DNA of 39,634 nt, from positions 1,386,114 through 1,425,747 of the forward strand of contig NZ_SSYA01000002.1 of the NCBI RefSeq assembly GCF_004917065.1. The letters are read 5' to 3'. This DNA comes from Geomonas ferrireducens (lineage in GTDB: Bacteria; Desulfobacterota; Desulfuromonadia; Geobacterales; Geobacteraceae). The notes beneath the pieces are model-generated. The model saw only the letters and a program-made list of their open reading frames with translations. It ran no database searches and was not told the origin of the DNA. A program made the position numbers and the translations under genes. The stretch's first letter is position 1. Every line of letters begins with the position of its first letter. Positions 1-7,259 of the stretch are shown here, one piece after another.

Positions 1-788
1 CGGGGGGGGGGCTCGCCGCCCCAGAGGGGATCGCCTGCGACGCCAAGGGGGGGATCGTAGTCGCCGACACGGGGACCGGCCGCCTGCTGAAATACAGCTT
101 CAAGGATGCCGGCATCTCCGGGGGGAGCGAGGTGAAAGTGCCGCAGCTGACCGTACCGACCCGGCTGCAACTCGACTCGAAGGGGGACATCTACGCCCTG
201 GACAGCAAACTGCGCCGCATCGCCCACCTGAAGGGGGACGGAAGCTTCGTCGGATACCTTGACCTGCACGGCGTCCCTGCCCCCGACCCGCAGGCTCGCA
301 GCTTCCGGATCGGGGCCGACGACCAGTTCTACCTCCTCGACATCCTCGGCCGGAGGGTCCTGGAGCTCGACCCAAGCGGCAACTTCCGGCGCCAGCTCCC
401 CTTTCCTGCCGAAGCCGGTTTCTGCTCAGACCTTGCGGTGACGCGGGGGGGCGACCTTCTGCTGCTGGACAGCCTCGCCTCCGTGGTCTACGCGACATCC
501 AAGGGTGAGGCCGAATTCAAGCCGCTGTCCAAGGACCTCAAGGAGTACGTGAGCTTCGCCACCTACCTGACCACCGACAGCCGGGGCACCATCTTCGTTA
601 TGGATCAAAACGGCAGTTCCCTGGTGACCCTCGGACCGGACGGCACCTATACCGGGCGACTGCTCGCCCTGGGGTGGAAGGAGGGGCAGCTCTACTACCC
701 CGCGCAGATCTGCGTGAGCGACGGCGGCCTGCTTGGCATAGCGGACCGGAACAACTCCCGCGCCCAGTTCTTCGAGCTCATCAAGTAG
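1..788 (+). CDS. NHL-repeat beta-propeller protein, 5' end outside window
   Basis: The reading frame is open from the first bases, so the N-terminus and any signal peptide lie upstream of the window. The visible part, about 260 residues, has repeated blade-like segments such as GIACDAKGGIVVADTG, LDSKGDIYALDSKLRRIA and TTDSRGTIFVMDQNGSSL, the pattern of NHL repeats. NHL propellers are usually protein-binding surfaces and no enzyme motif is visible. It is the first gene of a same-strand run with a Sel1 protein, a lipoprotein and an OmcS-type cytochrome. In Geobacter sulfurreducens an NHL-repeat gene also precedes omcS, as I recall, so a role in assembling or anchoring the extracellular cytochrome is a reasonable inference. 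A small GC-rich hairpin without a T-run follows at 794-814. Confidence 0.85.
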   Translation, partial: GGGLAAPEGIACDAKGGIVVADTGTGRLLKYSFKDAGISGGSEVKVPQLTVPTRLQLDSKGDIYALDSKLRRIAHLKGDGSFVGYLDLHGVPAPDPQARSFRIGADDQFYLLDILGRRVLELDPSGNFRRQLPFPAEAGFCSDLAVTRGGDLLLLDSLASVVYATSKGEAEFKPLSKDLKEYVSFATYLTTDSRGTIFVMDQNGSSLVTLGPDGTYTGRLLALGWKEGQLYYPAQICVSDGGLLGIADRNNSRAQFFELIK

Positions 789-843
789 GACATGAGGGGG
801 GGACTCGCCCCCTCGTACTGCGGAACACGCAAAGGATTGAATC

Positions 844-1374
844 ATGAAGATACGCATGCTTTGCAATGGATGGCTCGCCATCCTCATGCTGGCCTGGGCC
901 GCCATCTCATGGGCGGCCCCCCAGCCCGGCTTCAGCGTGGCCTTTCGGGCCTACCAGCAGCACGACTACCCCACCGCACTGCGGCTTTTCAAGGCCGACC
1001 ACGGCGGAGACTCGTGCTACCTTCTCGGCATCATGTACTACAGGGGAGAAGGAGTCCCCGCCGACAAGAAGGAAGCGATCCGCTGGCTCACCGAGGCCGC
1101 GGAAAAGAACCACCTCCGGGCCCAGTACAACCTCGGCATGATCTACGACAAGGGGGACGGAGTCCCGCAGGACCTGAAAGAGGCGGCCAAGTGGTACCGC
1201 ATGGGTGCGGAAAAGGGGCATGCACAGTCCCAGTTCAACCTGGGGCTCATGTACACAAACGGAGAAGGTGTCCCAAAGGATCACGGCGAAGCGGTCAAGT
1301 GGCTGCGCCTGGCGGCGAAGAAGGGACACGTCAACGCGCGCAAGCTGCTCAAAGTCATGGGTGAGAAGTATTGA
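844..1374 (+). CDS. Secreted Sel1-repeat protein
   Basis: A 176-residue protein with an N-terminal signal sequence (hydrophobic residues about 9-24, likely cleaved near SWA-A). Three Sel1-like repeats follow, recognisable by LGIMYYRGEGVPADKKEA, LGMIYDKGDGVPQDLKEA and LGLMYTNGEGVPKDHGEA. Each forms a helix pair, and together they make a TPR-like scaffold for protein contacts. The ATG at 844 is preceded by an AAAGGA ribosome binding site. It sits 55 bp after the NHL gene and 37 bp before the lipoprotein gene, so it is probably part of the cytochrome transcription unit. The domain says scaffold, not enzyme; a role in envelope assembly of the cytochrome is inferred from position only. Confidence 0.88.
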   Translation: MKIRMLCNGWLAILMLAWAAISWAAPQPGFSVAFRAYQQHDYPTALRLFKADHGGDSCYLLGIMYYRGEGVPADKKEAIRWLTEAAEKNHLRAQYNLGMIYDKGDGVPQDLKEAAKWYRMGAEKGHAQSQFNLGLMYTNGEGVPKDHGEAVKWLRLAAKKGHVNARKLLKVMGEKY

Positions 1375-1411
1375 ACGCTGCAACGGGACGATCACCCCAA
1401 GGAGGAACGAG

Positions 1412-1744
1412 ATGAAACATTTTTGCCTGGCCGCAGCCGTGCTGATGATGCTGGTGGTCGCCACAGGATGTAACAAGGCCTACGGGGTCGTCGGTACCTG
1501 GGCCAACCCGCAGGTACCGGAGACGGTCCAGTTCAAGGCCGATCATACCGGGGTGTTCGTCGTGAAGGGCTCCCCCTCGTTGCAGTTCACCTGGCAGGAC
1601 GACAAAAACGGGATGGTGAGGCTGGACATATCGATCCAGGGAACGGTGAAATCGCTTTACGGCAAGCTCGACAACGGTGCCTTCGTCATCGCGGGGAACG
1701 GGCAGAAGGCGGTCTATCGCCGGCAGGATGACCAAAAAGGTTAA
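1412..1744 (+). CDS. Small putative lipoprotein
   Basis: A 110-residue protein. Its start is chosen at ATG 1412 because a strong AAGGAGGAAC ribosome binding site lies just upstream and a lipoprotein-like signal follows directly (MKHFCLAAAVLMMLVVATGC, Cys20 as the probable lipidated residue; the -3 Ala is weaker than the usual Leu). The mature part is short and probably beta-rich (VGTWANPQVPETVQFKAD onward), resembling small lipocalin-like or 'GTW' lipoproteins that share little sequence. I do not recognise a specific family. Its stop codon is 5 bp before the OmcS-type cytochrome start, and the cytochrome's ribosome binding site lies inside its last codons, so the two are probably translationally coupled. 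A role in anchoring or maturing the cytochrome is inference. Confidence 0.75.
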   Translation: MKHFCLAAAVLMMLVVATGCNKAYGVVGTWANPQVPETVQFKADHTGVFVVKGSPSLQFTWQDDKNGMVRLDISIQGTVKSLYGKLDNGAFVIAGNGQKAVYRRQDDQKG

Positions 1745-1749
1745 ACGGC

Positions 1750-3042
1750 ATGAAGGTGCCCACGAAATTTTTGACCGCACTTCTGCTGGTTGCGGCCGGA
1801 GCAGGCAACGCCCTCGCCTTTCACAGCGGCGGGGTCGCCGCCTGCGACGGTTGCCACACCGTGCACAACTCCTCCGGCGGGATGGCGGCGAGTACCAAGG
1901 GGTCGGCGAATCAGTACCTGCTGCAGGGCTCGGACCCGAGCTCGACCTGCCTCATCTGCCACTCCGGCTCCACCCCGACCGACAGCTACCGGGTGGCAAC
2001 CAATCCGCCGCCTCCCCTGGGGCTGCCGCCGGTCCAGCTGACTCCCGGGGGCGATTTTGCCTGGCTGCAGAAGAACTACAGCTGGGTCGACCCCGCGACC
2101 GGCCTCGCGGTTTCCAGCAGCGGTGATGCCCACGGGCATAACATCATCGCCAACGATTTCCTGTATTTCCAGGACGCCCGCAACGCGCTGGCTCCCGGCG
2201 GCACGTACCCGTCTGCGAGCCTCAGCTGCATCAGCTGCCACGACCCGCACGGCGGGTACCGCATCCTCGACAGTAGCGGCACGGTGGCCAAGGGGGGCAA
2301 GCCGATTGCCGGTTCCGGCTCCTACGGCGCCCTCCCAACGGCAAGCGAGGCGGTCGGGAGTTACCGGATGCTGGCTGGAGCCGGGTATGCGCCCGCCTCG
2401 TACCCCCTGGCTCCCTTCGTCAACGATCCGCCCTCCGCCGTGTCTCCCGCAACCTACAACAGGTCGGAGAGCACCTCGGACACCAGGGTCGCCTATGGCC
2501 GGGGCATGTCGGAATGGTGCGGCAACTGCCACGCCGGCCTGACGCACTCCTCCTACCCCGGCGACACGGTAGGTAACCACCCCTCCGGCAACAGCGCCAA
2601 GCTACCGGCCGACGTCGTCGCCACCTACAACGCCTACATCGCCACGGGGAACCTGGGGGGGACCGTCGCCAACGCCTACACCTCGATGGTCCCCTTCGAG
2701 GAAGGGACCTCCGACGCGACGCAACTCGCCATTGCCACCACCTCGACCGCCGGCCCTTCCGTCGACGACAACGTGACCTGCCTTACCTGCCACCGGGCGC
2801 ACGCCTCCGCCTGGGACAGCGCAACGCGCTGGAACTGCGCCAAGGGGGTCTACCTCACCGTGGCAGGCTCCTGGCCCGGAATCGATGCCCCCACCCTGCA
2901 GGGGCAGTCGGGGCCTGCGTCCACCGGCAAGACCATGGCTGAATACCAGCAAGGGATGTATGGGAGACCGGCGAGCCAGTACGCGACCAACCAGTGGTCC
3001 CTGTGCAACAAATGCCACGAGAACGACGCTTACAAACAGTAA
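1750..3042 (+). CDS. omcS: OmcS-family hexaheme c-type cytochrome (filament-forming type)
   Basis: A 430-residue precursor with a signal peptide cleaved after ALA at residue 23, giving a mature protein that starts FHSGG. It has six CxxCH heme sites: CDGCH 32-36, CLICH 67-71, CISCH 160-164, CGNCH 257-261, CLTCH 344-348 and CNKCH 419-423. The number, spacing and flanking sequence match what I recall of G. sulfurreducens OmcS (FHSGGVA near the N-terminus, LTPGGDF, GHNI, SCHDPHG, CHRAHAS, LCNKCH), an extracellular cytochrome that polymerises into conductive filaments. Six further histidines suit distal ligands: H39 (mature position 16), GHN, DPH, LTH, NHP and RAH. The gene is coupled to the upstream lipoprotein gene and is followed by an intrinsic terminator. 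Family membership is near certain; orthology to omcS rather than a sister paralogue is not proven. Confidence 0.92.
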   Translation: MKVPTKFLTALLLVAAGAGNALAFHSGGVAACDGCHTVHNSSGGMAASTKGSANQYLLQGSDPSSTCLICHSGSTPTDSYRVATNPPPPLGLPPVQLTPGGDFAWLQKNYSWVDPATGLAVSSSGDAHGHNIIANDFLYFQDARNALAPGGTYPSASLSCISCHDPHGGYRILDSSGTVAKGGKPIAGSGSYGALPTASEAVGSYRMLAGAGYAPASYPLAPFVNDPPSAVSPATYNRSESTSDTRVAYGRGMSEWCGNCHAGLTHSSYPGDTVGNHPSGNSAKLPADVVATYNAYIATGNLGGTVANAYTSMVPFEEGTSDATQLAIATTSTAGPSVDDNVTCLTCHRAHASAWDSATRWNCAKGVYLTVAGSWPGIDAPTLQGQSGPASTGKTMAEYQQGMYGRPASQYATNQWSLCNKCHENDAYKQ

Positions 3043-3098
3043 ATGTCCCGGCGAACTTTCTACCTGCCACCCGTCCGTTCCATGCTCCTAAAACAAAG

Positions 3099-3122
3099 CG
3101 CCCCTTGACCGGGGCGTTTTTC
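3099..3122 (+). terminator. Intrinsic terminator after the first cytochrome gene
   Basis: A stem CGCCCC / GGGGCG (3099-3104 and 3111-3116) with a 6-nt loop is followed directly by TTTTT. It lies 57 bp after the cytochrome stop codon and should end most transcripts before the second cytochrome gene. Confidence 0.8.
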
Positions 3123-3181
3123 TGTCTCAAGCGTACAGCCATACCTTCTCTTCGCTAACGCCTCAAGTTATAGCCGTTCTC

Positions 3182-3202
3182 CCCGATGAGTCCATCATCG
3201 GG
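3182..3202 (+). promoter_or_regulatory. Perfect hairpin in the leader of the second cytochrome gene
   Basis: CCCGATGA (3182-3189) and TCATCGGG (3195-3202) form a perfect 8-bp inverted repeat with a 5-nt loop, 47 bp before the second cytochrome start. It has no T-run, so it is not a terminator. It could be an RNA hairpin in the leader or a DNA operator. I could not match it to a known riboswitch family. Confidence 0.4.
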
Positions 3203-3248
3203 CCGAGAGAGCACCTTCCTCTTGTTGCCGCGGGAAAGGAGACAGGCT

Positions 3249-4475
3249 ATGCGAGGAATGAAGGCGGCCATCGCTTTTTTGCTGGTGCTGACTGTCGATA
3301 TCGCCGACGGGAACGCGGGCTTCCATAACGGCGGGACCGGGGCCTGCGACGGCTGCCACGGTTCGTTGGCGGGTGCCGGTTTTTCCGCTTTGCAGCCAGG
3401 CGCCACGACGAGTGAGATATGCCTGCGCTGCCATGCGGCGGCACGACCTGAAGACTACCAGGTCGCTACCAGTCCGGCCCCTCCCCACGGGGTCCCCCCC
3501 GCCTCACTCACCCCCGGCGGAGACTTTGCCTACCTGACCAAGCAGTACTACTGGTCCGAAGCCAACGGAGCGCGCGCGGTGAGCCCGGGAGAGCGGCACG
3601 GCCACAACATCGTCGCGCCGACGTACGCGTATTTCACCGATACAACCCTCACCTCGTCCCCCGGCGGGACCTATCCCTCAGATGCCCTTTCCTGCATCAG
3701 CTGCCATGATCCGCACGGCAACTACCGGGTAACCGACAGCGCAGGCAGTGTAACGGCGTCGGGTAATCCGGTCACCGGCTCAGGCTCATATGGCGCCTCC
3801 CCAAGCGCCACAGATGCCGTCGGGAGCTATCGTCTGCTTGCCGGCAGGGGATACGGTACCAGGGGCACGAGCCACGAGTTCGTCTACGACCCGCCCATCG
3901 CGGTCGCCCCGCGGGAATACAACCGCGGCGAAGATAGCGGTGATACCCGGGTCGCCTATGGCAAGGGGAGCAGCGAGTGGTGCCTGAACTGCCACGGCGG
4001 GCTGTCCAACTGGCAAGGGAGCGCCCATCTCCACCCTTCGGGGGTCGCCCTTGGTGAGGCGATCGCAAAGACCTACAACCATTACGTGAAAAGCGGCGAC
4101 CTGAGCGGCAACGAGAGCGGCGCCTTCACCTCTTTGGTCCCCTTCCAAAGCGGCGACCTGACCGACGTGCGGCAACTGGCCTCGATCGCCACGTCCCACG
4201 CCGGTCCCAAGGGGGACGACAAGGTCATGTGCCTCACCTGCCACCGGGCTCACGCCTCGGCCTTCGACGCCATAACCAGGTGGGACACGAAGGAGACCGT
4301 CCTGACCGTGAATGGCGCCTATCCCGGCACCGATGCTGTCAGCCAGGGGAGCGACCCTGGCGCCGCCGGCGGCAAGACCAGGGCGGAGTACCGCATAGCC
4401 ATGTACGACCGCGCCCCGTCGCATTTCGGCCGTTTCCAGCGCAGCCTGTGCAACAAGTGCCACGCCAGGGACTGA
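3249..4475 (+). CDS. OmcS/OmcT-type hexaheme c-type cytochrome, second copy
   Basis: The start is chosen at ATG 3249 because it follows an AAAGGAGA ribosome binding site and opens directly into a signal peptide. An in-frame start 63 bp upstream would add a charged, non-hydrophobic leader. The 408-residue precursor has six CxxCH sites (CDGCH 33-37, CLRCH 59-63, CISCH 149-153, CLNCH 245-249, CLTCH 328-332, CNKCH 401-405). It aligns with the upstream cytochrome along its length (LTPGGDFAYL, GHNI, SCHDPHGNYR, RVAYGKGSSEWC, CHRAHASAFD, LCNKCHARD). The gene order NHL, OmcS-type, OmcS-type parallels omcS-omcT of G. sulfurreducens. The region after heme site 1 differs: it reads CDGCHGSLAG, so Leu40 replaces the His at mature position 16 of OmcS, and the segment to heme site 2 is shorter. 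The other putative distal histidines (GHN, DPH, AHLHP, RAH) remain. It is separated from the first copy by a terminator and a 200-bp leader, so it is probably expressed separately. Confidence 0.9.
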   Translation: MRGMKAAIAFLLVLTVDIADGNAGFHNGGTGACDGCHGSLAGAGFSALQPGATTSEICLRCHAAARPEDYQVATSPAPPHGVPPASLTPGGDFAYLTKQYYWSEANGARAVSPGERHGHNIVAPTYAYFTDTTLTSSPGGTYPSDALSCISCHDPHGNYRVTDSAGSVTASGNPVTGSGSYGASPSATDAVGSYRLLAGRGYGTRGTSHEFVYDPPIAVAPREYNRGEDSGDTRVAYGKGSSEWCLNCHGGLSNWQGSAHLHPSGVALGEAIAKTYNHYVKSGDLSGNESGAFTSLVPFQSGDLTDVRQLASIATSHAGPKGDDKVMCLTCHRAHASAFDAITRWDTKETVLTVNGAYPGTDAVSQGSDPGAAGGKTRAEYRIAMYDRAPSHFGRFQRSLCNKCHARD

Positions 4476-4529
4476 TCCGAGTCAGGTCAGGCCACAGTTA
4501 ATGCGGCATTGCCAGCCCGCCGTGCTATA

Positions 4530-6143
4530 ATGAGCGACATGGCCACCTTCCCTCCCATGAGACGGACGATGTACGTCGTGTTGCGACTCGTTCTGCTGAT
4601 CTGCGTTTCGCTCTGGCTCGCGTTCATTATCAACCACAAGAACTACGACTACGTCCTCAACAAGACCCTGCTCAGTATCCATACCAATCTCAAAACCTCC
4701 AAGCTCACCAGCGTCCTTCCGGAAGCGGTCGAGTCGATGCTGATCCAAAACCAGAGAGGACCGCTCCAGGAGCTTCTGGACCGAAATTACAGCATCTTCG
4801 CCCTGGTGATCACGGACTGCCGCACCGACTCCGTGTATTGCCCGGACCAGAAGGTGTTGATGACGACCTCCCCAAACCTCCTCGTCAGGAAACTTCCCGC
4901 TCCTGAGAACCTGGTCAACTATCCCTTCATCATGCTGCGCCTGACCGTTCCCGCCGTCGCGTCACGCTCACAGGCGCCTCGCCCCATCATCGGAAGGCTC
5001 TACACGATCAGCACCATGCCGGAGAGCTTCGCGGACGATTACCATGAGTGGCTGAAGGATCCCTTCGGCGACTACAGCCTGTGGAAGACCTACCTGACCA
5101 CCACGGTGAACAGCCTGGTAGCCGCCCTGCTGGTGTGGGTGATCCTGGAACTCTTCATCAAGATAAAGTTGATCCAAGGGAGAGCCGCCCTGGAAAGGGA
5201 GCGCATTCTCATTGCCAACGCGGACAAGTATCTGCGCCAGATGGAAGACAAAGAAGCCCAGATCGCCGAGCAGGAAAAGGCCTCCTATGCCCAGTTTGAG
5301 GTACTAATCGGCCGGATCAAGGAGTTGGAGGCCACCCTGCGCCATGACAGGGAGCAGCAGCGTGCTGCCGAAGCGATCATACAGACCATCGAACAGGAAT
5401 GGCAGGCGCAGGTGGTTCAATTCAGGGAACAACTGGAACAGACGGGCCGGGAGAAGGCCGCCTTGCTGAGCGAGGTGACACGATACCGAAGCGCATCGGG
5501 AAAGGAAAAAGAGGAGGCGTCGCGAACCCTCACCAACGCGATCTCCACTCCCTTCGAGAACGCGCTGGAACGCGAGATCAGGGAAACCCTCGGCTCCGCC
5601 ACGAAGGCGAAATCGGGCGCGTGGAGGGTGCTGCACCAGGTTGATGTTGCGGTGGGAAAAGAGGTAAGCCGGTTCATTGACAGCGTGGTGATCAGCAAGG
5701 ACTGCATCGCGGTGATCGAAGCGAAGAACTACTCCGGCAGCATCTTCGCAGAGGGAGACGTGGAGAATACCGCTTGGCACTGCCGGCCGGGGAACCGCGC
5801 AGCGGTGGCGATCAAGGCGAGCTGGGGGGTGAACCCGTACCACCAGGTACGAGAGTACGTGATGACCTTGATGAACGTCGTCAACACCCGTGGCAGCTGG
5901 CGGCTGCCCGTTTATGGAGTCATCGTCTTCCCCGGCGGGGCTGACCTCTCCGGGATAGGAGAGCGGCTCGGCAAATTCTATCGGGTGACCAGCAGCGACC
6001 GGCTCATCGCCACCCTTGACAACATCGAAGCGGAGGCCCGGCGCGAAAATGCCCATACGAAAAGGCCCCAGCCGTTGCAGGTCGAGGAGTTGGTACTGGG
6101 GCGTAGAACCATGAAAACTACCGCAAAGCTTGCGGCAAGATGA
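4530..6143 (+). CDS. Membrane-anchored coiled-coil protein with C-terminal NERD (nuclease-related) domain
   Basis: A protein of about 537 residues from ATG 4530. The start is uncertain: there is no clear ribosome binding site, and ATG 4539 and TTG 4509 are also in frame. The order is: transmembrane helix 1 (about 14-34), an extracytoplasmic region of about 150 residues, transmembrane helix 2 (about 188-212), a long Glu/Gln/Arg-rich coiled coil (about 215-335), and a NERD domain (about 340-470). The NERD part carries a restriction-endonuclease-fold signature: D in FIDSVVIS, E-x-K in VIEAKNYSG, then a conserved Trp and NPYHQV. NERD domains are predicted PD-(D/E)xK nucleases, but their substrates are mostly unknown. 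The topology puts the nuclease-like domain in the cytoplasm at the end of a coiled-coil arm, with a sensor-like periplasmic loop. An exact TATAAT lies over the start region (4526-4531), without a good -35. Confidence 0.82.
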   Translation: MSDMATFPPMRRTMYVVLRLVLLICVSLWLAFIINHKNYDYVLNKTLLSIHTNLKTSKLTSVLPEAVESMLIQNQRGPLQELLDRNYSIFALVITDCRTDSVYCPDQKVLMTTSPNLLVRKLPAPENLVNYPFIMLRLTVPAVASRSQAPRPIIGRLYTISTMPESFADDYHEWLKDPFGDYSLWKTYLTTTVNSLVAALLVWVILELFIKIKLIQGRAALERERILIANADKYLRQMEDKEAQIAEQEKASYAQFEVLIGRIKELEATLRHDREQQRAAEAIIQTIEQEWQAQVVQFREQLEQTGREKAALLSEVTRYRSASGKEKEEASRTLTNAISTPFENALEREIRETLGSATKAKSGAWRVLHQVDVAVGKEVSRFIDSVVISKDCIAVIEAKNYSGSIFAEGDVENTAWHCRPGNRAAVAIKASWGVNPYHQVREYVMTLMNVVNTRGSWRLPVYGVIVFPGGADLSGIGERLGKFYRVTSSDRLIATLDNIEAEARRENAHTKRPQPLQVEELVLGRRTMKTTAKLAAR

Positions 6144-6177
6144 TCTGACACCTGCTCACTGTCTGCGTCTGGATAAC

Positions 6178-6211
6178 AAAAAGGCCAGTCAGCTGTTTCA
6201 GCTAACTGGCC
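6178..6211 (-). terminator. Orphan intrinsic terminator, minus orientation
   Basis: A 13-bp stem with one mismatch (6183-6195 paired with 6199-6211, arms GGCCAGTCAGCTG / CAGCTAACTGGCC) is preceded on the plus strand by AAAAA. Read on the minus strand this is a hairpin followed by TTTTT, the form of an intrinsic terminator. No minus-strand gene can be seen to its right. It may shield the NERD gene from antisense transcription, end a small RNA, or be left over from a lost gene. Confidence 0.5.
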
Positions 6212-6310
6212 GTGCTCACCACGCACGAGACCATCACCCAGGTGTACCAGAACCTACCCGACATCGAACTGTTCCGCAGCTTCGGTTCCGAGACTGAGAC
6301 AAAATATTAG
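6212..6310 (+). pseudogene. Possible C-terminal remnant of a lost gene
   Basis: A 32-codon frame (GTG 6212 to TAG 6308-6310) reads LTTHETITQVYQNLPDIEL followed by FRSFGSETETKY. Its composition is that of a normal protein C-terminus, unlike the surrounding non-coding sequence, but it has no ribosome binding site and an in-frame stop lies just upstream. I do not recognise the parent family. Confidence 0.18.
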
Positions 6311-7259
6311 GAATCTGCAGTGTAGTGAAGTCACCCTCTATTGACTTCGAAAAAAGAAGCCGCAAATACTAAAATGACTTGAGAGAGAGGAGCTGTGCCT
6401 GGAATGATTCGTGGGCTCTTGATCGGCGTCCACCATCGTACTGATAGATGACAAAGGACGCGAGCCAACTAAGACAGAGTGAAGTTGACAACCATAAAAC
6501 TGGTAGTATCAGTTTAGCAAACCAACCCCGCCGTCCAGGACTGGGGCGGATAGTATAGGGTCTTCCTTCAGGAAGATGGTCGGGCTGCCACCGAATTATC
6601 TGCCGGCAACTCGGCCTTTTTTCTGCCCGCACGAAGCGCAGCATTTTAGAGAGGAGCTCGCTAAGCCGAGGACAACACTGTCGGCAAGCCAACAACTCAT
6701 CGGCGCAGAAATGGAAACGTCCCGACGGCCGGCACCGATCCTCACCGTCAACGCCCCTGAAGTGGTGGCGATGCCCATATGCGAAGCCTGTCGACCATCG
6801 TGCCGGTGATTGACGGGCGGAGCTTTTCACCTCTTTCAACTGCCCCATCTTGCATTTATCCAACACTAGCCTCCCGGCCTCCCGACTGCTCGTAAATCTT
6901 GCAACTGTCACTACCCGGTGGCCGCCTAAGCCCCGGCGCAAGTCTCTACGTGCGTCATGAACTTGAGCTGTCAGTGCCGGACCGCGGAGAACATACCGTT
7001 TCTGGGAACCAACGGGAGCTGCACCGGCAACGATGGAGGGATTATGTCCAGCTCCGCGCTCTGGACCTGGGATTTCCAAGCCAACGCGTACCGTATTCCC
7101 TTGCCCGGTTTGGAATACGCACAGGCATCATGCGCCCCGTTTAGCTCCGATACGCGGACGGAAGGAGGTGAAGGCGCATCCCGCTAGAAACGGGTTATGG
7201 TGACGTCACCGGAGGGGAAAGGGAAACGGGAAAGAGTAGTGCCAAGAAAGGGGGATACG

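Larger units (their letters stand above)
6144..7259. other. About 1.1 kb without a recognisable gene
   Basis: Neither strand holds a frame here with convincing codon usage, start site and protein features. Base composition is patchier and in part more AT-rich than in neighbouring genes. A 711-nt frame on the minus strand (6369-7079) has an Arg/Ser/Cys-rich product with no domain and looks fortuitous. The stretch does contain a minus-oriented terminator-like hairpin (6178-6211), a possible gene remnant (6212-6310), and near its right end an AGGAGGTGA sequence at about 7163-7171 with no convincing frame behind it. It may be the decayed edge of an accessory element or the leader of the large gene that follows. 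Confidence 0.5.

Noticed and set aside
794..814. Terminator between the NHL and Sel1 genes
   Set aside because: The stem GAGGGGG / CCCCCTC lacks any T-run, and the neighbouring genes appear to form one run.
3043..3248. GEMM-type cyclic-dinucleotide riboswitch before the second cytochrome
   Set aside because: The conserved GEMM core and tetraloop-receptor elements could not be found; only a terminator and one simple hairpin are visible.
6369..7079. A 236-codon gene on the minus strand
   Set aside because: The product is rich in Arg, Ser and Cys with no domain, has no good ribosome binding site, and its composition resembles translated non-coding DNA, although a terminator lies downstream in the right orientation.
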